The position numbers and the translations under genes were made by a program. Below are positions 32,516 to 41,390 of a DNA stretch of 64,000 nt, in pieces. The notes beneath the pieces are model-generated. The model saw only the letters and a list, made by a program, of their open reading frames with translations. It had not been told where the DNA came from and searched no databases. Where the stretch lies: positions 2,630,869 through 2,694,868 of the forward strand of contig NZ_KV917378.1 in NCBI RefSeq assembly GCF_002019735.1, read 5' to 3'. The DNA is from Salipaludibacillus agaradhaerens. Its GTDB lineage: Bacteria; Bacillota; Bacilli; Bacillales; Salisediminibacteriaceae. Numbering within the stretch: the stretch's first letter is position 1; each line of letters begins with the position of its first letter.

Positions 32516-32577
32516 ATTTTACTCCCCTCTAGTTACGACCCCCACTAACAAAGGTATCGGAATAATAATTAATTAGT

Positions 32578-32597
32578 ATATTATGAATTCGAGATAT
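32578..32597 (-). promoter_or_regulatory. MhqR-like operator upstream of the nitroreductase
   Basis: ATATTATGAATTCGAGATAT contains GAATTC at its centre and an intact TTCGAGATAT right half. The left half has three mismatches. It lies 63-82 nt upstream of the nitroreductase start. Confidence 0.55.
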
Positions 32598-32611
32598 ATT
32601 GCTAAAAAAAA

Positions 32612-33082
32612 TTATAATTCGATGCTCTGGGCATGGAATCCTAATTTTTTTAATTGCTCAATGACCATCATTTTTTCTTTTTCATCTAATCCACTACATA
32701 TTTCCTCAATTGCATCACGATGCTTTGGAAAAATGTCATTCATTACATCTGTTCCCGCTTCTGTTATTGCTGCATATGTGATGCGACGGTCTTTTGGGCA
32801 GGGCTTTCTATCAATAAATCTTTTCTTTTCTAATTTATCTACGACATATGTGATACTACTACTGGCAATCAAAACTTTTTCACCAATTTTTTGTATTGGT
32901 TGATCCCCTTTACTGTATAACAATTCAAGAACCGCAAATTCCGTTGGGTTTAATCCAAAACTTTTGATATTTTCCTCAACACGCTTTTTTACGGATTGTA
33001 AAGCACGGTTCAACACAATAAATAACTTTAAAGACAAATTTTCCTCTATATGTTTGTTGTCTTGAATTTCCACAATCATCAT
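32612..33082 (-). CDS. mhqR: MarR-family regulator, MhqR-like
   Basis: The 156-aa winged-helix protein contains LSLKLFIVLNRALQSV, GLNPTEFAVLELLYSKGDQP, IQKIGEKVLIASSSITYVVD and the wing KPCPKDRRITYAAITEAG. This pattern is very close to my recollection of Bacillus MhqR, which represses quinone-detoxification genes. One Cys in the wing (PCPKD) could be redox-relevant, though MhqR itself is not known to use a cysteine switch. Starts at 33082 (ATG) or 33073 (GTG, better spaced from GAGGA) are both possible. A near-perfect operator sits 12 nt upstream, so autoregulation is likely. Confidence 0.82.
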   Translation of the reverse strand: MMIVEIQDNKHIEENLSLKLFIVLNRALQSVKKRVEENIKSFGLNPTEFAVLELLYSKGDQPIQKIGEKVLIASSSITYVVDKLEKKRFIDRKPCPKDRRITYAAITEAGTDVMNDIFPKHRDAIEEICSGLDEKEKMMVIEQLKKLGFHAQSIEL

Positions 33083-33093
33083 TCCTCATGAAA

Positions 33094-33113
33094 TTATCTC
33101 GAATTCGAAATAA
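33094..33113 (-). promoter_or_regulatory. MhqR-like operator at its own gene
   Basis: TTATCTCGAATTCGAAATAA is a 20-bp palindrome with a single mismatched pair, centred on GAATTC. It matches the recalled MhqR motif TATCTCGAATTCGAGATA at 17 of 18 positions and lies directly upstream of the regulator start. Confidence 0.75.
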
Positions 33114-34015
33114 TTGTACAATACATTATTTCATTGTGTCAAGTTAATAGGCGAAAATAAATTGCTGACGTTTTAGTGTTACACTTAATCGAGTTGAATG
33201 ACCTAGAACTACAACCTGTCATACTTTGTGGAACTTAACTTCCAAAATCATACTTTATAAAATAATTTATGTATTTGAATCGATTTCATAAATCATGGTT
33301 TTATCGTTATTTCTGAACGTTATGGCCCATTTTCACTAAAAATGGACGCTTTCCGGGGGCTTGTCTTCAACTCATTCTGCCTTTGCAAAGCTCAGTTAGA
33401 ATGGATTTTCAGCCTTCGCTTCCTCCCACAGGAGTCGCCATCTTTCGTTCCAATTTTTCGTTTCTAAGTAACAAACATTTTAGCAATTATGGGTGAATTC
33501 TTTTTCACACAAGAAACTTCTGAAATCAAATAAGACAAACCTTATTTTAAACCCTCAGCAAAGGTAGAATATCGCTTTCCGGGGGAAATAAGGGCTCCTC
33601 GTCCCTCCAGATTTAAAGACAGACATTAAGATGATCATATCTGTACTACACACGGCGTTAGCAGTATTTCTGTACGCAGGAGTTACCGCATATACTAAAG
33701 CAAAACGCTGAGAATCTAGCGACATTCAGAGCATTATCCAAGATTATTGAGCAGCTTTCATGTGAGCGTGGATGATAGCATTGACACGAGTGTACTAGGA
33801 AACGTTGTGCTCAGGCGCATTTTGAGCCTTATCTAACTATACGCCAGTAGAATTCAGGAGTATGGCAGTCCTAAGTGTTTTTTCATCTTGTTTTTCTAAG
33901 TCCGTTCAGTTGAACATAATAAAAATAGTTACTATCAATTTAATTCAAATCAACAGTAACTCAAGGGGCTTGCATATAAAATTCACTCAAACTCTTAATA
34001 ATAGATTATGTTTTT
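33114..34015 (+). other. Gene-free region with repeat copy B
   Basis: The region holds the dispersed repeat at 33343-33449 and a partial third copy (CGCTTTCCGGGGGAAAT, near 33571). A short frame near 33632 (MIISVLHTALAVFLYAG..., 26 codons, no ribosome site) looks like a fragment of a membrane protein. Nothing else is coding. Confidence 0.45.
33343..33449 (+). repeat. Dispersed intergenic repeat, copy B
   Basis: It starts TGGACGCTTTCCGGGGGC, shares GGCTTGTCTTCA and TTCAG with copy A (23159-23271), and ends GGAGTCGCCATCTTTC. The centre is diverged while both ends are conserved, as expected for a structured, selected or mobile element. Confidence 0.65.
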
Positions 34016-34129
34016 TTATTCAATAGGTTTTGAGTTGTCTTTTCTTACTAATTTTCTAATCAAATAAATCAATCCCGCGACAGCTAATAATGTAATAATA
34101 CCTCCCGGGAGTCCAAAGCTTGATAGCAT
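34016..34129 (-). CDS. Small single-pass membrane protein, 37 aa
   Basis: An excellent AAAGGAGGGTC lies 7 nt before the ATG. The product is a short hydrophobic peptide (LSSFGLPGGIITLLAVAGLI then YLIRKLVRKDNSKPIE). It directly follows a decayed secreted-peptide gene on the same strand. This peptide-plus-small-membrane-protein pairing resembles a bacteriocin and self-protection unit, but there is no family evidence. Confidence 0.6.
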   Translation of the reverse strand: MLSSFGLPGGIITLLAVAGLIYLIRKLVRKDNSKPIE

Positions 34130-34152
34130 AATTGTAGACCCTCCTTTATTTT

Positions 34153-34500
34153 TTATTTCGGATTGATTGTAAAGGTACCACCAGAATACTCAACAGTTAC
34201 AGTGCACCATGTTGAAGCATAAGCTACTATAGCACTATATCTATTCATTGAGTTCAAACTATTATTTTTACCAGAGGCGGAAATGGTGAATTAACTATAC
34301 AGCATATGAACTAGTGAGAAACGGAAATTTGCTCTTAATTTCTTCTGCGCTTAGCTTTGATAGTCCTTTTTGGTACGCTTCTTTTTCTGAGATAGTATCA
34401 GCACTACTTGTACTTCTAGAAGATAAACTTAAAATTACAGCAAGCCATAAAAATTAATAGTTTTTTAGCTTTACGCTGTCCGCTCCACCATTTGATTTAA
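34153..34500 (-). pseudogene. Decayed secreted peptide gene
   Basis: On the minus strand, fragments in shifted frames read RKAKKLLIF, then WLAVILSLSSRSTSSADT with SEKEAYQKGLSKLSAEEI up to a TAG at 34295. In the next frame comes SASGKNNSLNSMNRYSAI leading to VEYSGGTFTINPK before TAA at 34153. Together they look like a signal peptide, leader and mature C-terminus of a ~100-aa exported peptide. Two frameshifts and stops have broken it. Identity unknown. Confidence 0.4.
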
Positions 34501-34573
34501 CTAAGGAATCCTATTAATTTTATTATAAGATAGCTCACTATGTATTTAGTCTCTTTCTACATTATTACACAAA

Positions 34574-34789
34574 ATGTCAATAGATAGAAACATATTGGGA
34601 TGGAGAGGCCTCTTAATCAAGAAACACTTCTTAGCATTTTCACTCACAGCTTTAATGAATCCTTCTATCACTTTGTTGTTTGCTACTGGTACTTCCATCA
34701 GAGATGTACAAGCTCGGCTCCGCCATACGGATGGATACCAATTATCATCAAAAATACAGTTGATTAGTCAGAGAATAAATACAGATTAA
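34574..34789 (+). pseudogene. Tyrosine integrase remnant 2 (C-terminal)
   Basis: The frame contains HFLAFSLTALMNPSI followed by LLFATGTSIRDVQARLRHTD, the recognisable C-terminal core of a tyrosine recombinase. The sequence after HTD and the whole catalytic N-terminal part are lost or scrambled. It is a sister of the scraps at 30177 and about 51400. Confidence 0.65.
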
Positions 34790-35290
34790 ATAAAAAAACA
34801 TTATTATTCAAAGAAAATATGTAATCCTTATTATAGCTGATGCAGACACTGATAAGAATATTCTAAAAGTCCAACCTGACTTTTTTATAACTTAAATTCA
34901 TATCGACTATACCCACTCTACTTAAGGGTTCGGAATATGAAGAAACATCGTTGATTTTAAAGGTTTTCCAATAAATATAAAACACTATCTTTCAGCAAAT
35001 TTAAATAAAAAATGCCATGAATGCAAACTATTTTTTCTTATTATTTATAAAATGCTATCTTTTTAAAGACGTTTCTAAATGAAGCATCTTTTATTTTAAA
35101 TACTCATGACACAAATCATGATTAAATATAATACAGTGTTATAGAAGATTGACCATACTCCATCGGACTAGTACAACTAACCAGTTATTATCATTAAATA
35201 ATTGTAAATGTTTAACTCAAAATAATTAATTAGTATTTATTTTATTGAGATAATGACATTATCAATATTTCATGATGGGGGGGGGCTATT
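34790..35290 (+). other. AT-rich gene-free spacer ending in a G9 run
   Basis: No reading frame or hairpin of note is seen. The last bases before the nuclease pseudogene are nine consecutive G (35277-35285), which serve as its ribosome site. Confidence 0.45.
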
Positions 35291-35840
35291 ATGAAGATAG
35301 ATAAAATTAAATTAAAGGGCTTTAAAAAGTTTAAAGAAATAGATATTGATTTCAATTACAGAGAATGAAGTTGAGAAATCAACTATTCTTCGTGCAATTG
35401 ACATTGTATTAAACAAACTAACTTCCTTTATGCAGATAATTCTGTACATAAATTCATTAAATTACAATTGACAGAAGATTTTTATACTCATCAAACAGGT
35501 ATTAAAATTGTCTATGAATTTAATACAGATTTTACTAGTGAGGTAAATTTAGAAGAAATTGCCGATAATAGAATTGTTCCTAATGAATACTACAAAGCAA
35601 CATGGAACACTTTTCAAGGAAAAAATTACAAAAGACGTATGTCTCCTATCAAAATGATATATTTAGATAACTCAACATTTAAAACATGATATTTTCGGTA
35701 ATTACGCTAGGCAGAGCTACAACGCTAACATTGAAAAGAAAGATCATATAAGTATATCCTCTTTAAACAAATCTTGTCTAAGTTTCGTGAAGAATTCGAT
35801 CATTTATTAACACTTCGAGAAAACTTGTGTTTGCATGTTT
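35291..35840 (+). pseudogene. OLD-family ATP-dependent nuclease, N-terminal fragment
   Basis: The N-terminus reads MKIDKIKLKGFKKFKEIDID, the usual AAA-type opening. A frameshift follows. The Walker A region is recognisable as TENEVEKSTILRAIDIVLNK, where G-E-N-x-x-G-K-S-T is expected, so the key Gly is mutated. Further segments follow (35468-35689: LEEIADNRIVPNEYYKATW, YKRRMSPIKMIYLDNS), then HDIFGNYARQSYN in another frame. The TOPRIM nuclease half is absent. It is a decayed anti-phage-type OLD/Gabija-like ATPase. Confidence 0.65.
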
Positions 35841-35868
35841 TTTGTTTCCTTTAAGATAACCATTATAT

Positions 35869-35897
35869 ATGACAATAACCCAATTTTATAGTATAAT
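35869..35897 (+). promoter_or_regulatory. Strong vegetative promoter
   Basis: ATGACA (35869-35874) and a perfect TATAAT (35892-35897) are separated by 17 nt. Transcription would start around 35904, only ~16 nt before the membrane protein's ATG. Confidence 0.7.
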
Positions 35898-35919
35898 ATT
35901 GTATTAATTGGAAGAAAGG

Positions 35920-36726
35920 ATGCGTTTTATATTGGAAATTAGTTTATTAAGTACTATTATCACTACAATAGCTGCAATTTTTACAATTATTCAAATTACT
36001 AAGGAGCTTATTAAGCCTAGATCTTCGGCTTTACTCATACAAGAAAATGCTAGTGGAGATAACATTTATATTGATAACTCCACATCAATAAGCACCTCTA
36101 CCACTATAAATAATCCTCCTATTGAGAACTATAGAAATTATGGCTTTGAAAGCAATGTTTTAAGGGTAGGTCTTGGCTTACTAGTAACTAGTATTTTGCT
36201 AAGTATTTATTCCTTAACTTATGAGTTTATTTCTTTGATTTGTTTTTTATTTCTAAGTATAAATATTTACAAGGATACTATTGTCCCTTTTGAAAATAAG
36301 CGGATTAAATTTCAATGGGTACTTCAGAAAATTACATATATTATCATGGTTTTTATTCTCTTCTTTATTCCCAAATCAGTAGTAGAGGTTATTGACCAAG
36401 TACCAGCCTTACACTTCGAATCTTTCGAAAGCTTATTGAACTCTCTAATTTTCAACATTAAGTTTACTTGGAAACTATATAATGATTCGATGTTAATTGT
36501 CCTAAGTGTAATTTGCCGTGTCCTAGTATCTCTTGGACTTATTTATTACTTCGTCGTCTCGATGGTAAGTAAACGAAAGATACATGAGGCTTATAACCTA
36601 AAAAGCTCTATCACTTTTATTATCATGATTTTATTAATAATTATAGGTTCAAATGTAGAGTACTTTTGGAATTTAGCAGAACCTTTAAGACATAATATAG
36701 AAATGTGGTTTAATCCACCTCAATAA
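35920..36726 (+). CDS. Multipass membrane protein of unknown family
   Basis: About 268 aa. An N-terminal helix (LEISLLSTIITTIAAIFTII) leads to a polar Ser/Thr/Asn-rich segment (residues ~35-75, with NASGDNIYIDNSTSISTST). Five or six membrane helices follow and the protein ends in LAEPLRHNIEMWFNPPQ. Start choice is uncertain: ATG at 35920, TTG at 35908 (too near the promoter), or TTG at 35932 with AAAGGA 11 nt upstream. It has its own promoter and terminator, so it is an independent unit amid decayed defence genes. The N-terminal helix plus polar stretch suggests a sensor or effector, but no homologue is recognised. Confidence 0.6.
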   Translation: MRFILEISLLSTIITTIAAIFTIIQITKELIKPRSSALLIQENASGDNIYIDNSTSISTSTTINNPPIENYRNYGFESNVLRVGLGLLVTSILLSIYSLTYEFISLICFLFLSINIYKDTIVPFENKRIKFQWVLQKITYIIMVFILFFIPKSVVEVIDQVPALHFESFESLLNSLIFNIKFTWKLYNDSMLIVLSVICRVLVSLGLIYYFVVSMVSKRKIHEAYNLKSSITFIIMILLIIIGSNVEYFWNLAEPLRHNIEMWFNPPQ

Positions 36727-37277
36727 AATCAATTGTCCGCTTATTCGCTAAATCGAGATACCACCGACGATCAAGTTTACCCGGTATCTCTTTTTTTGTT
36801 ATGTCATCATTTTTAATAAAACAACGTTCGGGGCAATAAGCTATTTTTCGTTAGAACCCTTTTTTACTTTTCATTTCTTTATCGCTTTTATTAGTTGAAG
36901 CAAACACGCGAAATACCCTTTCATTTATTCGCTTCCTTCCATATCTTTCATAGTCATACTTGCTACTGATTTTCACGATCTTTTGAAACTTAATTAGTTC
37001 TTTGCAATTGAAAATCGTTTTTTCCCAATCGATTCCGTGAACGGTAAGCCCGAACTATAAAAAATAAGCGCTCCTTACGGAACGCATGGGAAATAGCCGT
37101 ATTTTTCAATTTTTTTGAATATACGGCTTCGTTTATTTACTGCATGCTACTTGAATCATTTTGGACCAAAGGCATGTACTGATTTAAAATATCAGGTTTT
37201 TGATGGATATCGCTATTCGGTAAATCGGTCAAAAGTGTCTTTATGTATTCGTAGAAATCGATACCGTTACTTTTGGC
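36727..37277 (+). other. Spacer with terminator and possible IS end
   Basis: After the terminator at 36755 the DNA is AT-rich without genes. Near 37065-37082, TAAGCGCTCCTTAC read on the minus strand begins GTAAGGAGCGC, which resembles the GTAAG termini of IS66-type elements. It may mark the left border of the transposase remnant. Confidence 0.35.
36755..36797 (+). terminator. Terminator of the membrane protein gene
   Basis: GAGATACC (36755-36762) pairs with GGTATCTC (36783-36790) and is followed by seven T, starting 29 nt after the stop codon. Confidence 0.85.
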
Positions 37278-38345
37278 CTATTCCGCGATACTCAAACAGA
37301 TCGCATTTGCCTTTGCGCCAGCTTCACTGACCGAAAAAAGCCAGTTTTTTCTGCCTAGAACATTAGGGCGTATGGCGTTTTCGGCTGGATTATTATCGAT
37401 CTCAATGCGACCGTCGTTCAAGAAAACTTTGAGGCCATTTGCTCGATTCAATGTGTATTCAGCTGCCTTGGTGAGGGCATTTTTTCCAAAGAAAGGTGAT
37501 TTTTCAACCCACTTAAGAAGAAAATTTTCAACGATTGGCTTCGAGTATTTTTGACGCTTTTTCCTACGTTTACTGGAGATGAGTGTTTAAACGTCCTTTC
37601 TAGTTGATATAACTCATCACAATACTTGACATCGATTCGGCCATGTTTACTGTCATATTTTAACCAATAGCGCCCAACAATTGGCGAAGGTAATGCCGCC
37701 AATTATATCATAGGCAGAGTAACCATCACAAAATGATCTTTCCAGAATAACCCTCTATGAAAGACCGAACTCGTGATAGGGGGCTTTGGAAAAGAATCAT
37801 GGTGGGGCCTTGGCTTGCACACTTCGATAGACCCTGTTATAGGCGTTAGATTGACCTGATTTCCCATCAAAACGACGGATAATTTGTGAATAGGTTTCGT
37901 CGACATGTAAGACAGATTTAGACATCATCTTCTCTTTCATTCGCTCGTAAATCGGTAATAGCCAGTCATGTACTGCACGAATAACCTAGTTAGAAAGGTT
38001 TTTATCATTTGTATTTAGTCCGTAACGTTCCCATTCATTGACCTGACGATAAAGTGGTAAGTATAGCGCAAATTTATCATGGATGACTTTGGCCAGTACG
38101 CTAGGCTTGCGATGCTACGTTGAATAGCTGGCTGTGACGCTTTCCCACGTTTTATTTGTGCCGACTTTTACAGTGTTTACATTCATATGCATGCTCAATG
38201 TGCTGCACTTTCTTCATTTTTGCAGGAATAAATGCAGCCTCTTCACGGGCAACACTATGACCAATTTCAAACATATGATTTTGGCAACAGTCACATACGA
38301 TGTTTTCTGGATTATAATAGGATAGGGAGTCGCCACAGGATGTAC
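37278..38345 (-). mobile_element. Decayed IS66-family transposase
   Basis: On the minus strand, the IS66 zinc-finger region (NPENIVCDCCQNHMFEIGHS; later YECKHCKSRH) is followed by the DDE core SWLLPIYERMKEKM-like then SVLHVDETYSQIIRRFDG. The C-terminal signature is RIEIDNNPAENAIRPNVLGR, ending in ICLSIAE-stop at 37278. Several frameshifts and stops interrupt the frame, so it is inactive. The TnpA and TnpB partners are missing. Confidence 0.85.
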
Positions 38346-38438
38346 TTCGTTATTACTTTAACCAAGGCTAATTGAATAAGATTTTTGAATTCTAAATGAT
38401 GTAACCTTTTGGCTCCACTTTTGTCACGACCTACATTC

Positions 38439-39733
38439 CTACATAATTCTTCCATCGTCTAAATATTGAATCGCAATTGAAATTAAAGATAGACAACGTT
38501 TATAAAAGTAATCACTGTGCCGGTTATCTTCGATGTTAATTTTAGTGGTTTCATGATGACGAATCCTGAATTTATTACCAATTTGTGTAAGTTCTTGAAA
38601 CTCTTTTTCAAACATTGTTCTGTAGGATTCTTCATGATTACTCATATCATCCACTATTCTTTTAACAGAATTTTTTTATCTAGAGTCGGAGAGTAATAAG
38701 TTTTCAGTCGTTCTAAAGCATCCCATAACTTCTCGACAGCAATTTTTAAATTACCTTCCTCATAATAATTAGCTGCTTCTTGAAGTAACTCTTTAAGACC
38801 TACCTCATGAACAGGGATATGAATATCGTATTTTATTTGACTAATAAATTTACTTTCCATTTTTCCATCAGTTAGCTTCAAAGAAATATTAATTAATTTC
38901 AATATTTGATTAAGCTTTATTTCAAAGTCCGTATCCTTATTGTATTTAGCAAACATCTCAATTACATCTAAAACGCAATACGGCGACCCATAACATACAA
39001 AATTTTCTAAACTATCAGTTTTTATATACTCTTGGTTTTCATTATAGCATTTAGGTTCATAAAACTGCTTAATCTCATTAAAAACTTCGTCACTGACTCT
39101 CGTATTGTAATTCCAGCCTGTTTCATCGGTTATCTGATATACATTATCATTTTTTTTCAAAAAATGATAAATTTGCTTTCGCGCATGACGTTTAATAGAG
39201 AATACTATTTTTCGATCTTTTATTGCCTGTTTATTACGTTGTGAAAAAGGAATAAATAATTTGTTCTCATCAGACTCAAAAATTCTCCATCCATATTCTT
39301 CACGATTTGATATCCTTCTAATTGGATAAAGCTCATATCCATCGTTTTGTAAAAGCTTGTTAACTTCATCAAAAAAATCTTTCCAATAACCTTTTTCATC
39401 TCTAACAACAGGATGGAATATTTCACAAATAAATCTTAAATACACTTCATCGCTTCCTTCTTTTAACTGGAAACGTTCATCTTCGAATACCCAACAAAAT
39501 GGATAGTCATCATTATTTATAGTATGTTGCCAGATATCTTCTTTAGCATCTTGAAATCTTGGGTCAGTAGTTGGAAGACTAGTTAAGTCATAAATTCTTT
39601 CAAGAAACTCAAGTTCTTCCAATCGACCAAAATAAGGATAAAACAGCTTTTCTTCAAACCAAGAAATTCTTTCAATGCCATTTTGAAACAAGTCTAAGAT
39701 ATCACGTCTAGTTATTTCAGTAATCCTATTCAT
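38439..39733 (-). pseudogene. AbiJ-like abortive-infection protein (AbiJ_NTD3 + HEPN), frame-split
   Basis: Two adjacent frames form one gene. The first (38654-39733, 359 aa) has the AbiJ_NTD3 pattern RRDILDLFQNG, SLPTTDPRFQDAKEDIWQHT and FICEIFHPVVRDEKG. It ends in the start of a HEPN domain, LKIAVEKLWDALERLKTYY. The second (38439-38654, 71 aa) supplies the rest, ELTQIGNKFRIRHHETTKI and YFYKRCLSLISIAI, including an R-x-R-H-H-type motif. The junction is an A7 run (38677-38671). One extra A, or a -1 ribosomal slip, reads LDKKNSVKRIVDDMSNH and restores about 431 aa. AAAGGTGG precedes the ATG. Proteins of this type kill or arrest phage-infected cells. It lies next to a type I restriction locus. 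Confidence 0.75.
38671..38677 (-). other. A7 slip site in the AbiJ-like gene
   Basis: The zero frame reads GAT AAA AAA ATT. A -1 slip re-reads one A and continues in the frame of the HEPN tail. This is the same geometry as A-AAA-AAA programmed or transcriptional slippage sites. A single-base deletion or sequencing error would look identical. Confidence 0.5.
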
Positions 39734-40088
39734 TTTTTTACCACCTTTTTAAAACAAACATAAAAGTACTCTATCAAACCAAATACATTTCTAGTTGAAA
39801 TTAGAGATATTACAACTCTTCATGTATCCATATAATAACGGCTATATAGAAGGTATAAATAATACACAAAAGTTATTAAAAGTATGGCTGAAGGGATAGA
39901 GAGTTTTGAAAGGCTACGAAAGAAAATCCTGTGGAAACAAGTGGTTAGAACTCAAGCGAATCAACCCACTTAAGTTCTAAGACTCAGATTGGAAAAATCT
40001 ACATCACAACTTTTGACAGAGGGCCTGAAATCTGAATAATAAACACTATTATATGTTTCTTGACCAGAATGAGGTCAAGAAATATTTG
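39734..40088 (-). other. Spacer between hsdS and the AbiJ-like gene
   Basis: The only structure is the hairpin at 40056-40082. No frame with a ribosome site is apparent. It must contain the AbiJ promoter, which I could not place confidently. Confidence 0.4.
40056..40082 (-). terminator. Hairpin after hsdS
   Basis: TTTCTTGACC and GGTCAAGAAA form a 10-bp perfect stem with a 7-nt loop 7 nt beyond the hsdS stop. The following T run is poor, so termination efficiency is uncertain. Confidence 0.6.
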
Positions 40089-41390
40089 TTACTTTACCTG
40101 TTCTTGAAGGACTTCTTTTAGCAATTCGATCGCACTTTCTTCTGTCGGATCGTTTGTGCCGAGTTCACCACGGAAGGCTTTTGCAAGTATAGATGCCTTC
40201 AGATCCTCAATTGAAGTTACACTTTTCAAAATAGACATTGAGCTCTCTTCTTTTCTAACGAGATTTTCAATTTTATTTATCTTTTTCTTTAAGACATCCA
40301 TAGGTGGTAGTATAATTTCGTGTGACTTGAGTTTTTCAAACTCAATACTATTAACAGTTGTACCAGACTTAGAATAATTATGTAATAAATTTTTCTCATT
40401 ACCCTTTACGTACCACATGAGATATTTATTTACTATTTCATCGCCGGAATCAAAAACTTTCAAGTCTTGGTTCACTGCACACTCTGTAAGTAAAAATCCC
40501 ACAGGGAGTGTTCTTTGCAAAATACCGCTTCTAACAACCATTACTACAGAACCTTTTTTAGCCAGTTTCGCTGATGAGTTTTCTAACCCTTCTTTAGTTA
40601 TATAATCTTGTGTTCCAGAAATATATGTCTTTTTCATATCTTTAGCTGAAATCCACGGTATATCTCCATTCCAGTAATCATCTTTCGATTTACTAGGAGT
40701 TCCACCACCAAAAATATTAAATAACTCTTTTATTTTTATAGTTTTCCAGCTTTCTTCGGTTTTATTCTTATTCGCCTGCTCATCTAAAGTAGCTTTAATA
40801 AGGGTAGCTCGACGAAGTTCAAAGGTTTCCTTTGCTTCATCAATCAACCGCTTTGCTTCGTCAACTTTATTTAAAAGACTTTCCACTTTGTCAGCAATTC
40901 GTTTTTGTTCATTTAATGGCGGTAATACTAAAGGAGATGGATTTAAAGTTCTCCCTGATATTACAGGTTGAGCAGAAGAACTACTATATTTTTTTAAATC
41001 GTAATACGACAACATCCAATGAAGAAAATGTTCATCAAATATGCCACTGTTATATTTAACGATGAATGCATTATCAGTAATCCATGCTTTTGAAGGTGTT
41101 TTATGTACACTGCCACAATAGAATCCTACTCTACCTATAACAATCGTAGGAGAATCCACATTCCATTCTGAATGAAATCCAGTCACACCATTACCACCAT
41201 ATACCGGTATAATGCCGTCTTCATCCATTTGTTTTTTTGTTAATGACTTCCCAGACGCAATAGATAATACACTGCCAAATTTAACCCAAACCCAATTCCC
41301 TGGCACTTCATACGGCTGCTCTTCCTCAGGCACCAACGCTTCCTCCAACAATTCCTCTACTGTCTTCTGCTTCTTAACCTTCCTACTCAT
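40089..41390 (-). CDS. hsdS: Type I restriction-modification specificity subunit HsdS
   Basis: HsdS supplies sequence recognition to the HsdM/HsdR complex. At 433 aa it contains two target-recognition domains. The first (~35-170) includes VPGNWVWVKFGSVLSIASGK and ends SPLVLPPLNEQKRIADKVES. The second (~220-400) contains IKELFNIFGGGTPSKSKDDY and DIPWISAKDMKK. Each is followed by a conserved helical spacer (LLNKVDEAKRLIDEAKETF; KIENLVRKEESSMSILKSV), ending with SILAKAFRGELG. The ATG at 41390 overlaps hsdM by 8 nt. Both recognition domains appear intact, so the half-site specificity is bipartite. Confidence 0.92.
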   Translation of the reverse strand: MSRKVKKQKTVEELLEEALVPEEEQPYEVPGNWVWVKFGSVLSIASGKSLTKKQMDEDGIIPVYGGNGVTGFHSEWNVDSPTIVIGRVGFYCGSVHKTPSKAWITDNAFIVKYNSGIFDEHFLHWMLSYYDLKKYSSSSAQPVISGRTLNPSPLVLPPLNEQKRIADKVESLLNKVDEAKRLIDEAKETFELRRATLIKATLDEQANKNKTEESWKTIKIKELFNIFGGGTPSKSKDDYWNGDIPWISAKDMKKTYISGTQDYITKEGLENSSAKLAKKGSVVMVVRSGILQRTLPVGFLLTECAVNQDLKVFDSGDEIVNKYLMWYVKGNEKNLLHNYSKSGTTVNSIEFEKLKSHEIILPPMDVLKKKINKIENLVRKEESSMSILKSVTSIEDLKASILAKAFRGELGTNDPTEESAIELLKEVLQEQVK

